Origin: Kosakonia radicincitans DSM 16656
Lineage (GTDB): Bacteria; Pseudomonadota; Gammaproteobacteria; Enterobacterales; Enterobacteriaceae
Direction of reading: 5' to 3'
Assembly (NCBI RefSeq): GCF_000280495.2
Contig: NZ_CP018016.1
Location: 186,001 to 250,000 of the forward strand
Length of the DNA: 64,000 nt
The translations under genes and the position numbers were made by a program. Below the pieces are notes generated by a model. It worked only from the letters and a program-made list of their open reading frames with translations. It was not told where the DNA came from and made no database searches. Shown here in pieces: positions 40,731 to 49,914 of the stretch (position 1 is the first letter of the stretch; each line of letters opens with the position of its first letter).

Positions 40731-42380
40731 TTACGGCTCGCCGTACAGCCCGATTAACCGGCGCACCACGCCGTTTGTCCAGCCGAAACCGTCCTGCAAC
40801 GGGTATTCCCCCCCGCCCCCTTCGCGCGGTGTGCTGCTGGCAATATGGTACTTCTCGATCAGCTTGTGGTGATTCTGGTAGTAGTGATTCACCGTTTTCA
40901 GCCAACTGCGGGCGATCTCGTCACCCAGCGCGTCGTTACCGTAAAGCTTAAAGCCCTGCACCGCCATCCACTGTAATGGCGCCCAGCCGTTGGGTTTATC
41001 CCACTGTTCGCCAGTTTCATATTCCGTCGCCAGAATGCCGCCAGGTGTGAGCAGACGATTTTTCACCGATTCCGCCAGCCGATCCGCCTGTTCATGCGTC
41101 GCCATACCGACGTACAGCGGCACGATACTGGCGGCGGAGAACAGCGCCATCTCTTCTCGGCGCCAGTCGTAATCGCGGTAGCAGCCATTCTCCTCATCCC
41201 ACAGATAGCGGTTAACCGCCGCCCGGCGATCGCTCGCTTTCTGGCGGAATTCCGCTTCACGCTCGCGATCGCCTTTCAGCCCGGAAATATTGGCGATCGC
41301 GCTTTCCAGTTTGAACAGAAAGGCGTTCAAATCGATGGGAATAAACTGCGTGGTGCGAATGCTCGCCAGCCGGTGCGCGTCACGGAGCCAGCGGGAAGAG
41401 TAATCCCAGCCGGAGGCGGCACCTGCGCGCAAGTCGCGATAAACTTCATTCGCCGGGCGACCAGAGTGGCGGGCGGTTTCCACGTCCTCCAGCCAGGATT
41501 CGTCTCGTGGCGTATCGCGATCGTCCCAGTAACGGTTAAGCAGCGAACCGTCCGGCATCCGCACGACATGGCGGTAAGCCTGGTTCAGCACCAGCGATTC
41601 CGCGCCATCCATCCAGAAAGCGTACTCCATCAGCAGATGTTCAAGGTAGCGCCGCGCGCCGCGCACGCCATCCTCTTCGAACAGTTCCACCATCAGAGCG
41701 AAAACCGGCGGCTGCGAACGGCTCAGATAGTAAGTCCGGTTGCCGTTCGGAATATGGCCGTAGCGTTCGATCATCCACGCGAAGTTATCGGCCATACAGC
41801 GCAGCAGATCGTCACGGCCGCTCTCCGCCAGCCCCAGCATGGTGAAGTAAGAGTCCCAGTAGTAGGTCTCTCTGAATCGACCGCCCGGCACAATGTATGC
41901 CTGCGGCAGCGCCAGCAGCGATGACCACGGAATATGATCCTGTGGCTCGCGGGTCAGCACCGGCCACAGATTGTCGATATGCTCTTTCAGCGAATGCTCC
42001 GGATTGGAAACATACTCTTTAGTCGTGTTTTCCGGCAGCCAGAAATGCGCTTTCACGAACTGCTTCAGGTCGAACTCGGGTTTGCGTTTAATTTTGCGAT
42101 AGCGAATCAGAATGTCGAGCGGATCCCGTTTCGGCGCACAGTCGGGGAAGGTTTTGCTGTCGGCAAAGAGACGTGACGACTGCACGTGTTCAAACAATTC
42201 AAGGTAACGATCGGCAGGCGTCAGCGCATCGGACGCCGGCAGCCCTTCGATCATTTCGGGTTCCGGCTCCGCTTCAATCATTTCATCCAGTTTTAACTCG
42301 CACGGATCGGTTTCATAGAGAAGCTCTTCTTCGATGATAAACTCGACGTTTTCTGCGCTTTGTAGTTTCTGGTTGAACAT
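40731..42380 (-). CDS. treF: Cytoplasmic trehalase TreF (GH37)
   Basis: 549-residue cytosolic alpha,alpha-trehalase that splits trehalose into two glucoses. Both trehalase signatures are present: [14 protein letters not shown] and [13 protein letters not shown]. Length equals E. coli TreF (549) and no signal peptide is seen, which separates it from periplasmic TreA. In E. coli treF is induced by RpoS at high osmolarity. The C-terminal [19 protein letters not shown] is conserved. Confidence 0.96.
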   Translation of the reverse strand: MFNQKLQSAENVEFIIEEELLYETDPCELKLDEMIEAEPEPEMIEGLPASDALTPADRYLELFEHVQSSRLFADSKTFPDCAPKRDPLDILIRYRKIKRKPEFDLKQFVKAHFWLPENTTKEYVSNPEHSLKEHIDNLWPVLTREPQDHIPWSSLLALPQAYIVPGGRFRETYYWDSYFTMLGLAESGRDDLLRCMADNFAWMIERYGHIPNGNRTYYLSRSQPPVFALMVELFEEDGVRGARRYLEHLLMEYAFWMDGAESLVLNQAYRHVVRMPDGSLLNRYWDDRDTPRDESWLEDVETARHSGRPANEVYRDLRAGAASGWDYSSRWLRDAHRLASIRTTQFIPIDLNAFLFKLESAIANISGLKGDREREAEFRQKASDRRAAVNRYLWDEENGCYRDYDWRREEMALFSAASIVPLYVGMATHEQADRLAESVKNRLLTPGGILATEYETGEQWDKPNGWAPLQWMAVQGFKLYGNDALGDEIARSWLKTVNHYYQNHHKLIEKYHIASSTPREGGGGEYPLQDGFGWTNGVVRRLIGLYGEP

Positions 42381-42675
42381 AGTGGCTCTGGCCTCCGGAT
42401 GTCGTCGTAAAAAATGACGGGTGTGTCCCGGCTATCTATAAAGCGTAGACATTCGCTTCGATCTCTGGGGGATGAAATGTGCGTTAGATCACGTTTTGTT
42501 TCCCGTTACGCGCAAGCAAAAATTAAGCAACCTATTGATTAATTTTATTAAAATTGGAAAACGGATCGGATAACGCAGCGGCGGCTTTCAGAGTAATCAA
42601 TTTGCAACGATTTATGAATAATCGCCCCTGCACGCTTACATTGCCCGGAAGCCCCATTAAAGGGAGAGAGAACCC

Positions 42676-43083
42676 GTGAATTTCGCCACTATTACGTTAG
42701 AGCAATGTCTGGATATTCGCCAGGCGGTACTGTGGCCGCATCTGGAGCGCAATGCTTCACGCGTGGAGGGCGACGAAAGCGCCGCACATTTTGGCGCGCT
42801 GTTCAATGCTCAGGTGGTGAGTTGCCTGTCGGTGTTCATCATCGGCGAGAAGCGTTGCCAGATCCGCAAATTCGCCACTTTGCAGGCGTATCAGCAGCAG
42901 GGGTTTGGCGGTTTTCTGTTTCAGTCGGTGCTGGATAAGCTGATGCAGGACGGGGTGAAAACGGTCACTCTGGACGCCAGAACTTCGGCGGCAGGGTTTT
43001 ATACGCGCTTCGGTTTTGCCCCAGAGGGTGAGACGTTTTATAAAAAAGAGGTGCAGTACATTCGGATGTCGCGCACGCTGTAA
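42676..43083 (+). CDS. Small GNAT-family N-acetyltransferase
   Basis: 135-residue single-domain GNAT: beta-strand and acetyl-CoA loop IRKFATLQAYQQQGFGGFLF, where QQQGFG is the pyrophosphate loop, and C-terminal LDARTSAAGFYTRFGF, the common end of this fold. Start is an ATG preceded by GGGAGAGAG. The gene is divergent from treF with about 295 bp between; in that space only an A/T-rich leader is seen. Acceptor unknown. Confidence 0.88.
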   Translation: MNFATITLEQCLDIRQAVLWPHLERNASRVEGDESAAHFGALFNAQVVSCLSVFIIGEKRCQIRKFATLQAYQQQGFGGFLFQSVLDKLMQDGVKTVTLDARTSAAGFYTRFGFAPEGETFYKKEVQYIRMSRTL

Positions 43084-43087
43084 AACA

Positions 43088-43109
43088 CCCGGCGGCGTTC
43101 ACCGCCGGG
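43088..43109. terminator. Hairpin between convergent GNAT gene and aguA
   Basis: CCCGGCGG / CCGCCGGG, a perfect 8-bp stem with a 6-base loop, 5 bp after the GNAT stop and 8 bp before the aguA stop. Confidence 0.5.
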
Positions 43110-43116
43110 CTGTGGA

Positions 43117-44199
43117 TCAACGCGGGATTTGCTGGGTGATGCAGTGAATATTGCCGCCGCCGAGCAGAATTTCGCGCGCCGGAACGCCAGTGATGACGAA
43201 ATCCGGGAACATCTCCTCAAACAGCGCCTGCGCCGCGCCATCGGTGGCCGGGTGCAACTGCGGATAGATAATCTGCTGGTTGCTGACCAGATAGTTGACG
43301 TAGGAACCCGCCAGACGATTGCCTTCGTGGCGCTCAATCGCCGTCCCTTTTTCCACATCATTGGTTTCTTCCGCACTGGCGTACAGCGCCGGCGGCGACG
43401 GGACTTTCCACACTTTCAGCGTACGACCCTGTGCATCTTTGGTGTTTTCCAGCACCTGCAACGCCGCTGCGGAGCGGGCGTACTGCGGGTCATTCTGGTC
43501 ATCAGTCCAGTGCAGCGCCACTTCGCCGGGGCGCACGAAGCAGCACATATTGTCGATGTGACCGTCGGTCTCATCGTTAAACACGCCTTCCGGCAACCAG
43601 ATGATTTGTGACACGCCAAGGTAATCGCGCAGCTGTTGCTCGATCTCCGCCTGGCTCAGATTCGGGTTGCGGTTCGGGTTCAGCAGACACTCGGCGGTGG
43701 TCAGCAGGGTGCCTTCACCGTCAACGTGAATGGAGCCGCCTTCCAGCACTAAGTCCGTGTTGTAGCATGGCATTTGGTGGTAATTCGCCACATGGCCTGC
43801 CACTAACTGATCGCGATCCCAGCTGGCATAAAGCCCGCCGTTCAGGCCGCCCCACGCGTTGAACGTCCAGCTAATACCGCGCTGTTCGCCCGCCTGATTC
43901 AGCACTACGGTCGGGCCGGTATCGCGCATCCAGGCGTCGTCGCTCTCCATTTCAATCAGCGTCACTTCCGCTGGCATGGTGCTGCGCGCTTTCGCCATTT
44001 CGACCACAGGAACGCCCATGATGACCGGCGTATTGCGGGAAATCGCTTTTGCCACGGCCGCAAACGCCTGCTGGGCTGGTGCAGCATTGGCGCGCCAGTT
44101 ATCGGTACGATAAGGCCAGATCATCCACACAGCCTGATGCGGCGCCCACTCTGCCGGCATTGCGAACCCGTCTTTTACGGGCGTGGTCAGCTGCGCCAT
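43117..44199 (-). CDS. aguA: Agmatine deiminase AguA
   Basis: 360-residue enzyme of the guanidino-group-modifying (pentein) superfamily that hydrolyses agmatine to N-carbamoylputrescine and ammonia. The catalytic Cys lies near the C-terminus in [11 protein letters not shown], with MRDTGPT and ETDGHIDN giving the Asp, His and Glu of the active site. It is the second gene of aguB-aguA (3-bp gap). E. coli K-12 lacks this route and uses agmatinase SpeB instead. Confidence 0.96.
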   Translation of the reverse strand: MAQLTTPVKDGFAMPAEWAPHQAVWMIWPYRTDNWRANAAPAQQAFAAVAKAISRNTPVIMGVPVVEMAKARSTMPAEVTLIEMESDDAWMRDTGPTVVLNQAGEQRGISWTFNAWGGLNGGLYASWDRDQLVAGHVANYHQMPCYNTDLVLEGGSIHVDGEGTLLTTAECLLNPNRNPNLSQAEIEQQLRDYLGVSQIIWLPEGVFNDETDGHIDNMCCFVRPGEVALHWTDDQNDPQYARSAAALQVLENTKDAQGRTLKVWKVPSPPALYASAEETNDVEKGTAIERHEGNRLAGSYVNYLVSNQQIIYPQLHPATDGAAQALFEEMFPDFVITGVPAREILLGGGNIHCITQQIPR

Positions 44200-44202
44200 C
44201 GC

Positions 44203-45087
44203 TTAGCTCCTCACGCTACCGTCAGAGGTCGCAATCGCGCCGTACATGTTCGGGCGGCGGTCGCGGAACAGACCCCAGGAGGCGCGCTGCGCGGCAACGG
44301 CATCCAGATCGAAGGTGTGCACCAGCACCGCTTCGTCGGTTTTATTGGCCTGCGCTACCAGTTCACCGGTCTGATCGGCGATGAATGAAGAACCGTAGAA
44401 GGTCATTTCCAGGCCTTCAATGTATTTACTGGCTTCGGTGCCGATACGGTTCGAGGCAATCACCGGAATGACGTTGGCGGCAGCGTGGCCCTGCTGAACA
44501 CGGGTCCAGTGCGGCTGGCTGTCGATATCCGGGTAGGCCGGTTCAGAACCGATCGCGGTCGGGTAGAAGATCAGCTCTGCGCCCTGCAATGCCAGGCAAC
44601 GCGCGGTTTCCGGGAACCACTGATCCCAGCAAATGCCGACGCCGATTTTGGCGTAGCGGGTGTTCCAGACTTTGAATCCGGTATCGCCAGGGATGAAGAA
44701 CTGTTTTTCCTGGTAAGCCGGACCGTTCGGAATATGGGTTTTACGGTAGGTGTCCAGCACGCTGCCGTCGGCATCGATCATCACCAGCGAGTTGTAGTAC
44801 GCGTTATTGCATTTTTCGAACAAGCTCAGCGGCAGCACCACTTCCAGCTCTTTCGCCAGTGCTGAGAAATGCTTAATCAGCGGGCTGGTTGCGACTTCCT
44901 GCGCCAGCGCATAGTGCTCCGGGCTCTGATCGATGCAGAAATAAGGGGCAGCAAAAAGCTCCTGGATCAGGATCACCTGTGCGCCCTGGCGGTGCGCTTC
45001 GCGAACTAAACGTTCCGCGTTCTGTACGTTTTTTTCCAGTTCCCAGGTGCAAGCCATCTGGGTCGCGGCAACAGTTACATTTCTCAT
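44203..45087 (-). CDS. aguB: N-carbamoylputrescine amidase AguB
   Basis: 294-residue nitrilase-superfamily amidase that converts N-carbamoylputrescine to putrescine, CO2 and ammonia, completing the AguA step. The Glu-Lys-Cys triad is seen as Glu43 (IQELF), Lys116 (YRKTHIP) and Cys153 (GICWDQWFPE). ATG at 45087 is chosen because GGGAG sits 7 bp upstream; a TTG one codon earlier is less likely. It leads the aguB-aguA operon and is divergent from a LysR regulator. Confidence 0.95.
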   Translation of the reverse strand: MRNVTVAATQMACTWELEKNVQNAERLVREAHRQGAQVILIQELFAAPYFCIDQSPEHYALAQEVATSPLIKHFSALAKELEVVLPLSLFEKCNNAYYNSLVMIDADGSVLDTYRKTHIPNGPAYQEKQFFIPGDTGFKVWNTRYAKIGVGICWDQWFPETARCLALQGAELIFYPTAIGSEPAYPDIDSQPHWTRVQQGHAAANVIPVIASNRIGTEASKYIEGLEMTFYGSSFIADQTGELVAQANKTDEAVLVHTFDLDAVAAQRASWGLFRDRRPNMYGAIATSDGSVRS

Positions 45088-45219
45088 CAATTCTCTCCCG
45101 TTGGTCTCGGTTCAGACAGTGCAAATCATCCGCACTTCTTTTGCTGCAAACTATAGCAACGATCTTCGTTATGCATAAAATGTATTGTTATCATGAAAAC
45201 ATGAAAAGGGTGCATAGTA

Positions 45220-46113
45220 GTGGTCGATCTGAATTTGCTGCGGCTGGTGCCGATCCTGGCGAAAGAGAAAAACGTGACCCGGGCGGCGCAGAAGGCCAAT
45301 CTTTCACAATCTGCGTTTAGCCATGCGTTGAACCGTCTGCGCGAGCAGCTCAAAGACGAAATGTTTATTCGCACGCGCAACGGCATGGAGCCGACGCCGT
45401 ACGCAGCGATGATGATCCCGGTGATTGAGAATGCGCTCAGCAAGCTGGATACCGCCACGCGCGGGCCAAGCCACTTCGATCCCGCCCGCGATGCACATAC
45501 TTTTTATATCGGCGCGGTGGATTACTTCGAATTTATGTTTATGCCAGTGCTGACCGCCCGCTTTAAAACCATCGCCCCGAATGTGCGGTTGTCGGTCGAT
45601 ATTCTTTCGGAAACCATCAAGGTTGAACGGGTAGAAAAAGGGCAACTCGACGCGTTTATCGGCGTTGATACCGTGCAGCATATTCCGCACTACTTTAATC
45701 GATACCCGCTGATTTCCGACCATTTCGTGGCAATTGCTTCTATGGAGCGCACCGATTTGCCGGAAACCCTGACGCTTAAACATCTGGTCAGCGAGTCACA
45801 AATCCATTTACCGGCGGTTAGCTCTGGCGCGGATCATATTGATAGCTGGCTGCTGTCGCAGCATCTCTACCGTCCGCTGGCGACGGTAGTGCAAAGTTAT
45901 GCTGTTGGAGGACGTGTGGCTGTCGCGACCGGTTATTTGATGTGCGTTCCGTTCCGTATCGCCCAGGAGCTGGCAAAGATGCTGCCGCTGCGCATCATGG
46001 CGCTGCCGGACGGCGCACCCTCTTACGATTTACTGCTGCTTACCCACCGGCTTTATGATTATCAGCCTGCGGTGCAGTGGCTGATCAATGAGTTGAAGGC
46101 GGTGCGGGTTTAG
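45220..46113 (+). CDS. LysR-family regulator divergent from aguB
   Basis: 297-residue LysR-type regulator with a GTG start (start VVDLNLLRLVPILAKEKN). The helix-turn-helix is VTRAAQKANLSQSAFSHALNRLRE, followed by the PBP2-type effector domain of the NodD/NahR-like kind (FYIGAVDYFEFMFMPVL). The 132-bp gap to aguB contains a 10-bp perfect palindrome TTATGCATAA, a possible operator half. Likely to regulate aguBA in response to agmatine or carbamoylputrescine; this is inference from position. Confidence 0.88.
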   Translation: MVDLNLLRLVPILAKEKNVTRAAQKANLSQSAFSHALNRLREQLKDEMFIRTRNGMEPTPYAAMMIPVIENALSKLDTATRGPSHFDPARDAHTFYIGAVDYFEFMFMPVLTARFKTIAPNVRLSVDILSETIKVERVEKGQLDAFIGVDTVQHIPHYFNRYPLISDHFVAIASMERTDLPETLTLKHLVSESQIHLPAVSSGADHIDSWLLSQHLYRPLATVVQSYAVGGRVAVATGYLMCVPFRIAQELAKMLPLRIMALPDGAPSYDLLLLTHRLYDYQPAVQWLINELKAVRV

Positions 46114-46127
46114 CGAATCTACAGGCG

Positions 46128-46159
46128 AAAAAAAACCGACTGGTGAGGTCGGCTTTTTT
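46128..46159. terminator. Bidirectional terminator shared by the LysR gene and the agrB-like RNA
   Basis: CCGAC / GTCGG stem flanked by an 8-A run on the left and a 6-T run on the right, so it can stop both plus- and minus-strand transcripts. It ends the LysR gene on one strand and the predicted antisense RNA on the other. Confidence 0.8.
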
Positions 46160-46177
46160 ACATCCGGAACAGCCAAC

Positions 46178-46211
46178 TGCTCTGGCCGGTTTTGAACTGT
46201 CTCTGACTAAC
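46178..46211 (+). repeat. 34-nt direct repeat, copy 1 (agrB side)
   Basis: Shares TGCTCTGGCCGG and GAACTGTCTCTGACTAAC with 46375-46408, with three mismatches between. It forms the 5' end of the predicted antisense RNA. Confidence 0.9.
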
Positions 46212-46217
46212 CGCTGC

Positions 46218-46246
46218 AGTATAAAACAAGGGGGATAAGCGAGCAA
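46218..46246 (-). promoter_or_regulatory. Sigma-70 promoter for the agrB-like RNA
   Basis: On the minus strand TTGCTC, 17-bp spacer, TATACT. The predicted start coincides with the edge of repeat copy 1. Confidence 0.7.
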
Positions 46247-46278
46247 ATTTTGAACTCGTCGGATGCCCTGAGGGTGGT

Positions 46279-46284
46279 TATAAT
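46279..46284 (+). promoter_or_regulatory. Possible -10 element for dinQ
   Basis: TATAAT on the plus strand, about 200 bp before the dinQ start, upstream of repeat copy 2. The -35 region is poor (TTGAAC at 46250 is too far away at 23 bp), as for a regulated promoter. No clear CTG-N10-CAG LexA box was found although E. coli dinQ is SOS-induced. Confidence 0.35.
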
Positions 46285-46374
46285 CTGCCCGTTAGTGCTG
46301 GTGACAAGACTACTCCGGGGCCGCTTTTACGCTTTTTAAGTCCTGGCCGGATGTACGGGTGGTGCCGCATCGGG

Positions 46375-46408
46375 TGCTCTGGCCGGAGTAGAACTGTCTC
46401 TGACTAAC
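46375..46408 (+). repeat. 34-nt direct repeat, copy 2 (dinQ leader)
   Basis: Partner of 46178-46211. It lies in the presumed 5' untranslated region of dinQ, about 75 nt before the start codon, and is the likely pairing target of the antisense RNA. Confidence 0.85.
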
Positions 46409-46463
46409 ACTGAGATCAACCTCTGTGACAGGCAGTCCACGAGTAAGCAGCGGCGTTCTCACT

Positions 46464-46483
46464 CCGTTTTATGGAGAAAACGG
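46464..46483 (+). promoter_or_regulatory. Hairpin holding the dinQ ribosome-binding site
   Basis: CCGTTTT (46464-46470) and AAAACGG (46477-46483) form a perfect 7-bp stem around the loop ATGGAG, which contains the Shine-Dalgarno GGAG. The GTG start follows immediately. Such structures limit toxin translation. Confidence 0.6.
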
Positions 46484-46567
46484 GTGATTGATAAAGCAAT
46501 CATCATTCTGGGAGCGTTAATCGCGCTGCTGGAATTGATCCGTTATCTACTTCAGTTGCTGAACTGA
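46484..46567 (+). CDS. dinQ: DinQ-like type I toxin peptide
   Basis: 27-residue single-helix hydrophobic peptide with a GTG start, ending RYLLQLLN. Length, MIDKAII start, central LGALIALLELIR and C-terminus agree with E. coli DinQ as I remember it, an inner-membrane peptide that depolarises the membrane on SOS induction. GGAG lies 7 bp before the GTG, inside a hairpin loop. gorA is next-but-one, as in E. coli, where dinQ is next to gor. Too short to appear as a normal gene call. Confidence 0.88.
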   Translation: MIDKAIIILGALIALLELIRYLLQLLN

Positions 46568-46586
46568 TAACGGAAACGTACCTAAG

Positions 46587-46616
46587 GGCAGGGAGTTAAC
46601 CACTTCCTGCCTTTTA
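46587..46616 (+). terminator. Rho-independent terminator of dinQ
   Basis: GGCAGG-GAG / CTTCCTGCC stem followed by TTTT, 19 bp after the dinQ stop. Confidence 0.75.
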
Positions 46617-46649
46617 ATATTTCAGGCCGATAAGCCGCGAGCTTCGAAA

Positions 46650-47255
46650 ATGAACGTGTTTTTAATTCGCCATCCGCAAACCGAGTGGAACCGCGCCGGA
46701 ATTATCCAGGGGCGTCTCGATAGCCCGTGGACATTGCGCGGACAGGAAGAGTGCAACGCACTGATTGCCGGGTTGCAGGCCGAGGAGGTAACGCCTGGCG
46801 CTGTTATCTCCTCTCCGGCAGGCCGGGCACAGCAGATGGCGGCGCGGATAGCCGCGCATTTCGCCTGCGATTTTCAGTTGCACGACGCGCTACAGGAGCA
46901 ACATTTTGGCGAGCTTGAAGGTCGCAGTCTGAGCGAAATACAGCGCGCATATCCGCCGTTTATCGATGATGAACATTTCTGTCCGCCGCAGGGCGAATCT
47001 TTGGCGCAGGCGGTGCAGCGGCTACTCACTTTTCTGCACAGATTGCCGGATATTTGCTCGCAGGAAACAGTGGCACTGGTCTCGCATGGTCATGTGATTC
47101 AGGCGGTTATTGCGCAACTGATGGAAAACTCGCTGAGCAATGTTGCGCGTTACCACCACCCGAATGCCAGCTTTTCGCTGCTGGCGATAGAGGAGAAATC
47201 TTGTCGGGTGATGCGCTGGGGAATCGCCAGCCATTTATTGAGGCTGCCCGCGTGA
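46650..47255 (+). CDS. Histidine phosphatase family protein (phosphoglycerate-mutase fold)
   Basis: 201-residue protein with the branch 1 histidine phosphatase fold. The phosphoacceptor is His8 in LIRHPQTEWN; the usual RHG is RHP here. The second catalytic His is in VSHGHVIQAV, and the QEQHFGELEGRS segment is the Glu-bearing loop of CobC/GpmB-like enzymes. The substrate is unknown; CobC-type alpha-ribazole phosphatase or a sugar phosphatase are possible, but no cobalamin genes are nearby. Plus strand, convergent with gorA. Confidence 0.88.
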   Translation: MNVFLIRHPQTEWNRAGIIQGRLDSPWTLRGQEECNALIAGLQAEEVTPGAVISSPAGRAQQMAARIAAHFACDFQLHDALQEQHFGELEGRSLSEIQRAYPPFIDDEHFCPPQGESLAQAVQRLLTFLHRLPDICSQETVALVSHGHVIQAVIAQLMENSLSNVARYHHPNASFSLLAIEEKSCRVMRWGIASHLLRLPA

Positions 47256-47386
47256 CACGTTTTGTGGTTCAGCTTGCTTCTTAAAAAAGTGGGTGATTTC
47301 TTGCATCAGTGACGGTTCGCTTTCTGACCAACATTCCGACTTGGTGATATGCATTTCTCCGCTCATCTGATGCAGGCGACACCGAT

Positions 47387-47416
47387 GAAAAAAAAGAAGC
47401 CCCGTTTGGGGCTTCT
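47387..47416 (-). terminator. Rho-independent terminator of gorA
   Basis: AGAAGCCCC / GGGGCTTCT stem with a 4-base loop, followed on the minus strand by eight T's. Confidence 0.85.
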
Positions 47417-47443
47417 CTGGTGTGTCGTTTTTACCGCTGATGC

Positions 47444-48796
47444 TTAGCGCATCGTGACAAACTCTTCTGCGGCAGTCGGGTGAATGGCGACGGTGTTGTC
47501 GAAGTCTTTTTTGGTGGCGCCCATCTTCAGCGCAACCGCAAAGCCCTGCAACATCTCGTCCATGCCGGAGCCGATACCGTGGATACCGACGATTTTCTCT
47601 TCCGGACCGACGCAGACCAGCTTCATGCGACACGGCTGGCGGTGAGAGGTGACGGCGGTGTACATCGCGGTGAACGACGATTTATAGATTTTCACCTGAT
47701 CGTCGCCGTACTGCTCGCGCGCCTGCGGCTCGGTTAAACCGACGGTGCCAATCGGTGGGTGGCTGAACACAACGGTAGGAATATTGGTGTAGTCGAGATG
47801 CTCATCCGGCTTGTTGTTAAACAGGCGTTCGGAGAGACGACGGCCAGCGGCAACGGCAACCGGAGTCAGTTCTACCGCGCCGGTATTATCGCCCACCGCG
47901 TAAATCCCCGGCACGCTGGTGTTCTGGAATTTATCGACTTCAATATAACCTTTGTCATTGGTTTTCACGCCAGTGGCTGCAAGGTTGAAGTTATCGGTCG
48001 CCGGTTCACGGCCAATCGCCCAGATCAGGCAATCAACGGTTTGCGAGCGGTCATCTTCCAGGGTGATGGTCAGGCTGCCGTCAGCGTTTTTCACTACCGT
48101 TTTCGGAATCGCGTGGGTATGTAGCGTCGGGCCTTCCGCCGCCATCACTTCGACCAGCGTTTCAGTGATCAGCGGATCGAAGTTGCGCAGCGGCGCATGT
48201 TTACGCACGAACAGATGTGTTTCAGCTCCAAGGCCGTTCACCACGCCCGCCAGCTCAACGGCGATGTACCCTGCGCCAACAATGGCAACGCGCTTTGGCA
48301 GCGCGGGCAGGGCGAAGAAACCATCGGAATCAATGCCGTATTCCGAGCCCGGAATGTCCGGGTGGCTCGGACGGCCGCCAGTGGCGATCAGAATATGATC
48401 GGCGGTGATCGTTTCACCGTTCACTTCCACGGTTTTGGCATCAACAAAACGGGCAAAACCACGGATCACATCGACGTTATTTTTACCCAGCACGTTCTCG
48501 TAAGAGGTATGGATACGGTCGATGTAAGCGCTGCGGCTGGCAACCAGTTTGCTCCAGTCGAAATGGTTGACGGTGGTGTCAAAGCCGTAGTCCGGGCCAT
48601 AGAGATGAATGGCTTCAGCGATCTGTGCGGCGTGCCACATCACTTTTTTCGGAACACAACCCACGTTCACACAGGTGCCGCCAAGATCTTTGGCCTCAAT
48701 CAGCGCGCATTTTTGACCGTACATGGCTGCACGGTTGATCGAGGCAATACCACCGCTGCCGCCGCCAATGGCGATGTAGTCGTAATGTTTGCTCAT
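47444..48796 (-). CDS. gorA: Glutathione reductase Gor
   Basis: 450-residue FAD-dependent NADPH:glutathione disulfide oxidoreductase, same length as E. coli Gor. The FAD site is GGGSGGIAS, the redox-active disulfide is [13 protein letters not shown] (Cys42/Cys47), NADPH is bound at [11 protein letters not shown], and the interface His is in the C-terminal [11 protein letters not shown] at 48796 gives [11 protein letters not shown]; the frame runs longer upstream but there is no start signal or homology there. An A/G-rich ribosome site precedes it. Confidence 0.97.
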   Translation of the reverse strand: MSKHYDYIAIGGGSGGIASINRAAMYGQKCALIEAKDLGGTCVNVGCVPKKVMWHAAQIAEAIHLYGPDYGFDTTVNHFDWSKLVASRSAYIDRIHTSYENVLGKNNVDVIRGFARFVDAKTVEVNGETITADHILIATGGRPSHPDIPGSEYGIDSDGFFALPALPKRVAIVGAGYIAVELAGVVNGLGAETHLFVRKHAPLRNFDPLITETLVEVMAAEGPTLHTHAIPKTVVKNADGSLTITLEDDRSQTVDCLIWAIGREPATDNFNLAATGVKTNDKGYIEVDKFQNTSVPGIYAVGDNTGAVELTPVAVAAGRRLSERLFNNKPDEHLDYTNIPTVVFSHPPIGTVGLTEPQAREQYGDDQVKIYKSSFTAMYTAVTSHRQPCRMKLVCVGPEEKIVGIHGIGSGMDEMLQGFAVALKMGATKKDFDNTVAIHPTAAEEFVTMR

Positions 48797-48878
48797 GGTT
48801 TTTTCCTTAATCCTGAACGAAGTCGAAAATTGTCGCGATTGTAACGCGCAATCCGAAAGGTTCCACCGATGGCTGCGA

Positions 48879-49721
48879 TTACTCCGGGACGATCTGGTGA
48901 ACCAGCGTGTGCCCGGTACCGGCCGGCACCAGCTTGCTGTGCAACCACGGCAGCACACTGTTCATCTGTGCTTCCAGCTTCCACGGCGGGTTAATGACGA
49001 TCATGCCGGAAGCCGTCATGCCGCGCTGATCGCTGTCCGGCCGCACGGCCAGTTCAATTTGCAGAATATTGCGAATGCCGGTCTCTTCCAGATCGCGCAG
49101 CATGCGTTTGATCTGCTGGCGCAGCACCACCGGATACCAAAGCGCGTAAATGCCTGTGGCAAAACGTTTATGGCCTTCCAGAATACCGCTCACTACTGCC
49201 TGGTAGTCGGTTTTAATCTCATACGGCGGGTCGATAAGAATCAGACCACGACGGGAAACCGGCGGCAGTTTGGCCTTCAACTGCTGATAACCGTCGGCGC
49301 GTTCAACGCGGGCGCGGCTGTCTTTCTGGAACTCCTGGCGCAGCAGCGGGTAATCGCTTGGGTGCAGCTCGGTTAATTGCAGGCTGTCCTGCTCGCGCAG
49401 TAATTCACGGGCAATCAGCGGTGAACCCGGGTAATAGCGCAGTTGCTCACCGCGGTTGAAGTGGCGCACTGCAGTCATGTACGGCTCAAGCTCGGCCGGT
49501 AAATCGTCCTGCTGCCAGATGCGGGCGATGCCTTCCAGATATTCGCCCGTGCGCTCCGCATGTTCGCCAGAGAGCTGATAGCGTCCGGCACCTGCATGGG
49601 TGTCGAGATAGAGAAACGGTTTCTCTTTTTCTTTCAGCGCTTCAATGATCAGGCTCTGAACGGTGTGTTTAAGGACGTCGGCGTGGTTGCCAGCGTGAAA
49701 GCTGTGGCGATAACTGAGCAT
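48879..49721 (-). CDS. rlmJ: 23S rRNA (adenine2030-N6)-methyltransferase RlmJ
   Basis: 280-residue SAM-dependent methyltransferase for A2030 of 23S rRNA. The SAM site is [10 protein letters not shown] near residue 40 and the catalytic IDPPYE lies near residue 163. Same length and neighbourhood (next to gor) as E. coli RlmJ/YhiR. Minus strand, followed by gorA. Confidence 0.96.
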   Translation of the reverse strand: MLSYRHSFHAGNHADVLKHTVQSLIIEALKEKEKPFLYLDTHAGAGRYQLSGEHAERTGEYLEGIARIWQQDDLPAELEPYMTAVRHFNRGEQLRYYPGSPLIARELLREQDSLQLTELHPSDYPLLRQEFQKDSRARVERADGYQQLKAKLPPVSRRGLILIDPPYEIKTDYQAVVSGILEGHKRFATGIYALWYPVVLRQQIKRMLRDLEETGIRNILQIELAVRPDSDQRGMTASGMIVINPPWKLEAQMNSVLPWLHSKLVPAGTGHTLVHQIVPE

Positions 49722-49839
49722 GGGGACTGAGATTCCGGAAAATAAACGAGATTCTGCACAGTTTACCGTAGATTGCCGCAGATTACCGCTGCACCGCGGG
49801 CTTGTTTCATTTCAGCGGAAAAGGTTTCAAAACATAACG

Positions 49840-49857
49840 GTGTCATGAAAATGTCAA
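49840..49857 (+). promoter_or_regulatory. Putative PhoB box before the PAP2 phosphatase
   Basis: GTGTCAT, 4 bp, ATGTCAA: two 7-mers of the Pho-box type (consensus CTGTCAT spaced by 4 bp, sharing TGTCA in both) about 60 bp before the start. It would place the phosphatase under phosphate-starvation control. Confidence 0.6.
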
Positions 49858-49914
49858 ACTGCCGCGCTAGCGTCGGGTTCAGGCAAGGTAATTCTTTGAA
49901 TAAAAGGATAAAAA

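Larger units (their letters stand above)
46128..46211 (-). ncRNA. agrB: Predicted AgrB-like antisense RNA to dinQ mRNA
   Basis: About 84 nt, minus strand. It is predicted from a sigma-70 promoter (TTGCTC at 46241-46246, 17-bp spacer, TATACT at 46218-46223, all read on the minus strand), a start near 46211, and a terminator with eight T's at its end. Its first 34 nt are complementary to the repeat copy 46375-46408 in the dinQ leader with only three mismatches. This is the layout of E. coli AgrB, which pairs with the dinQ 5' untranslated region to block toxin synthesis. Confidence 0.7.

Noticed and set aside
46212..46374. LexA box controlling dinQ
   Set aside because: Candidates such as the CTGACTAACCGCTGCAG stretch have the wrong half-site spacing (11 instead of 10), so no operator was claimed.
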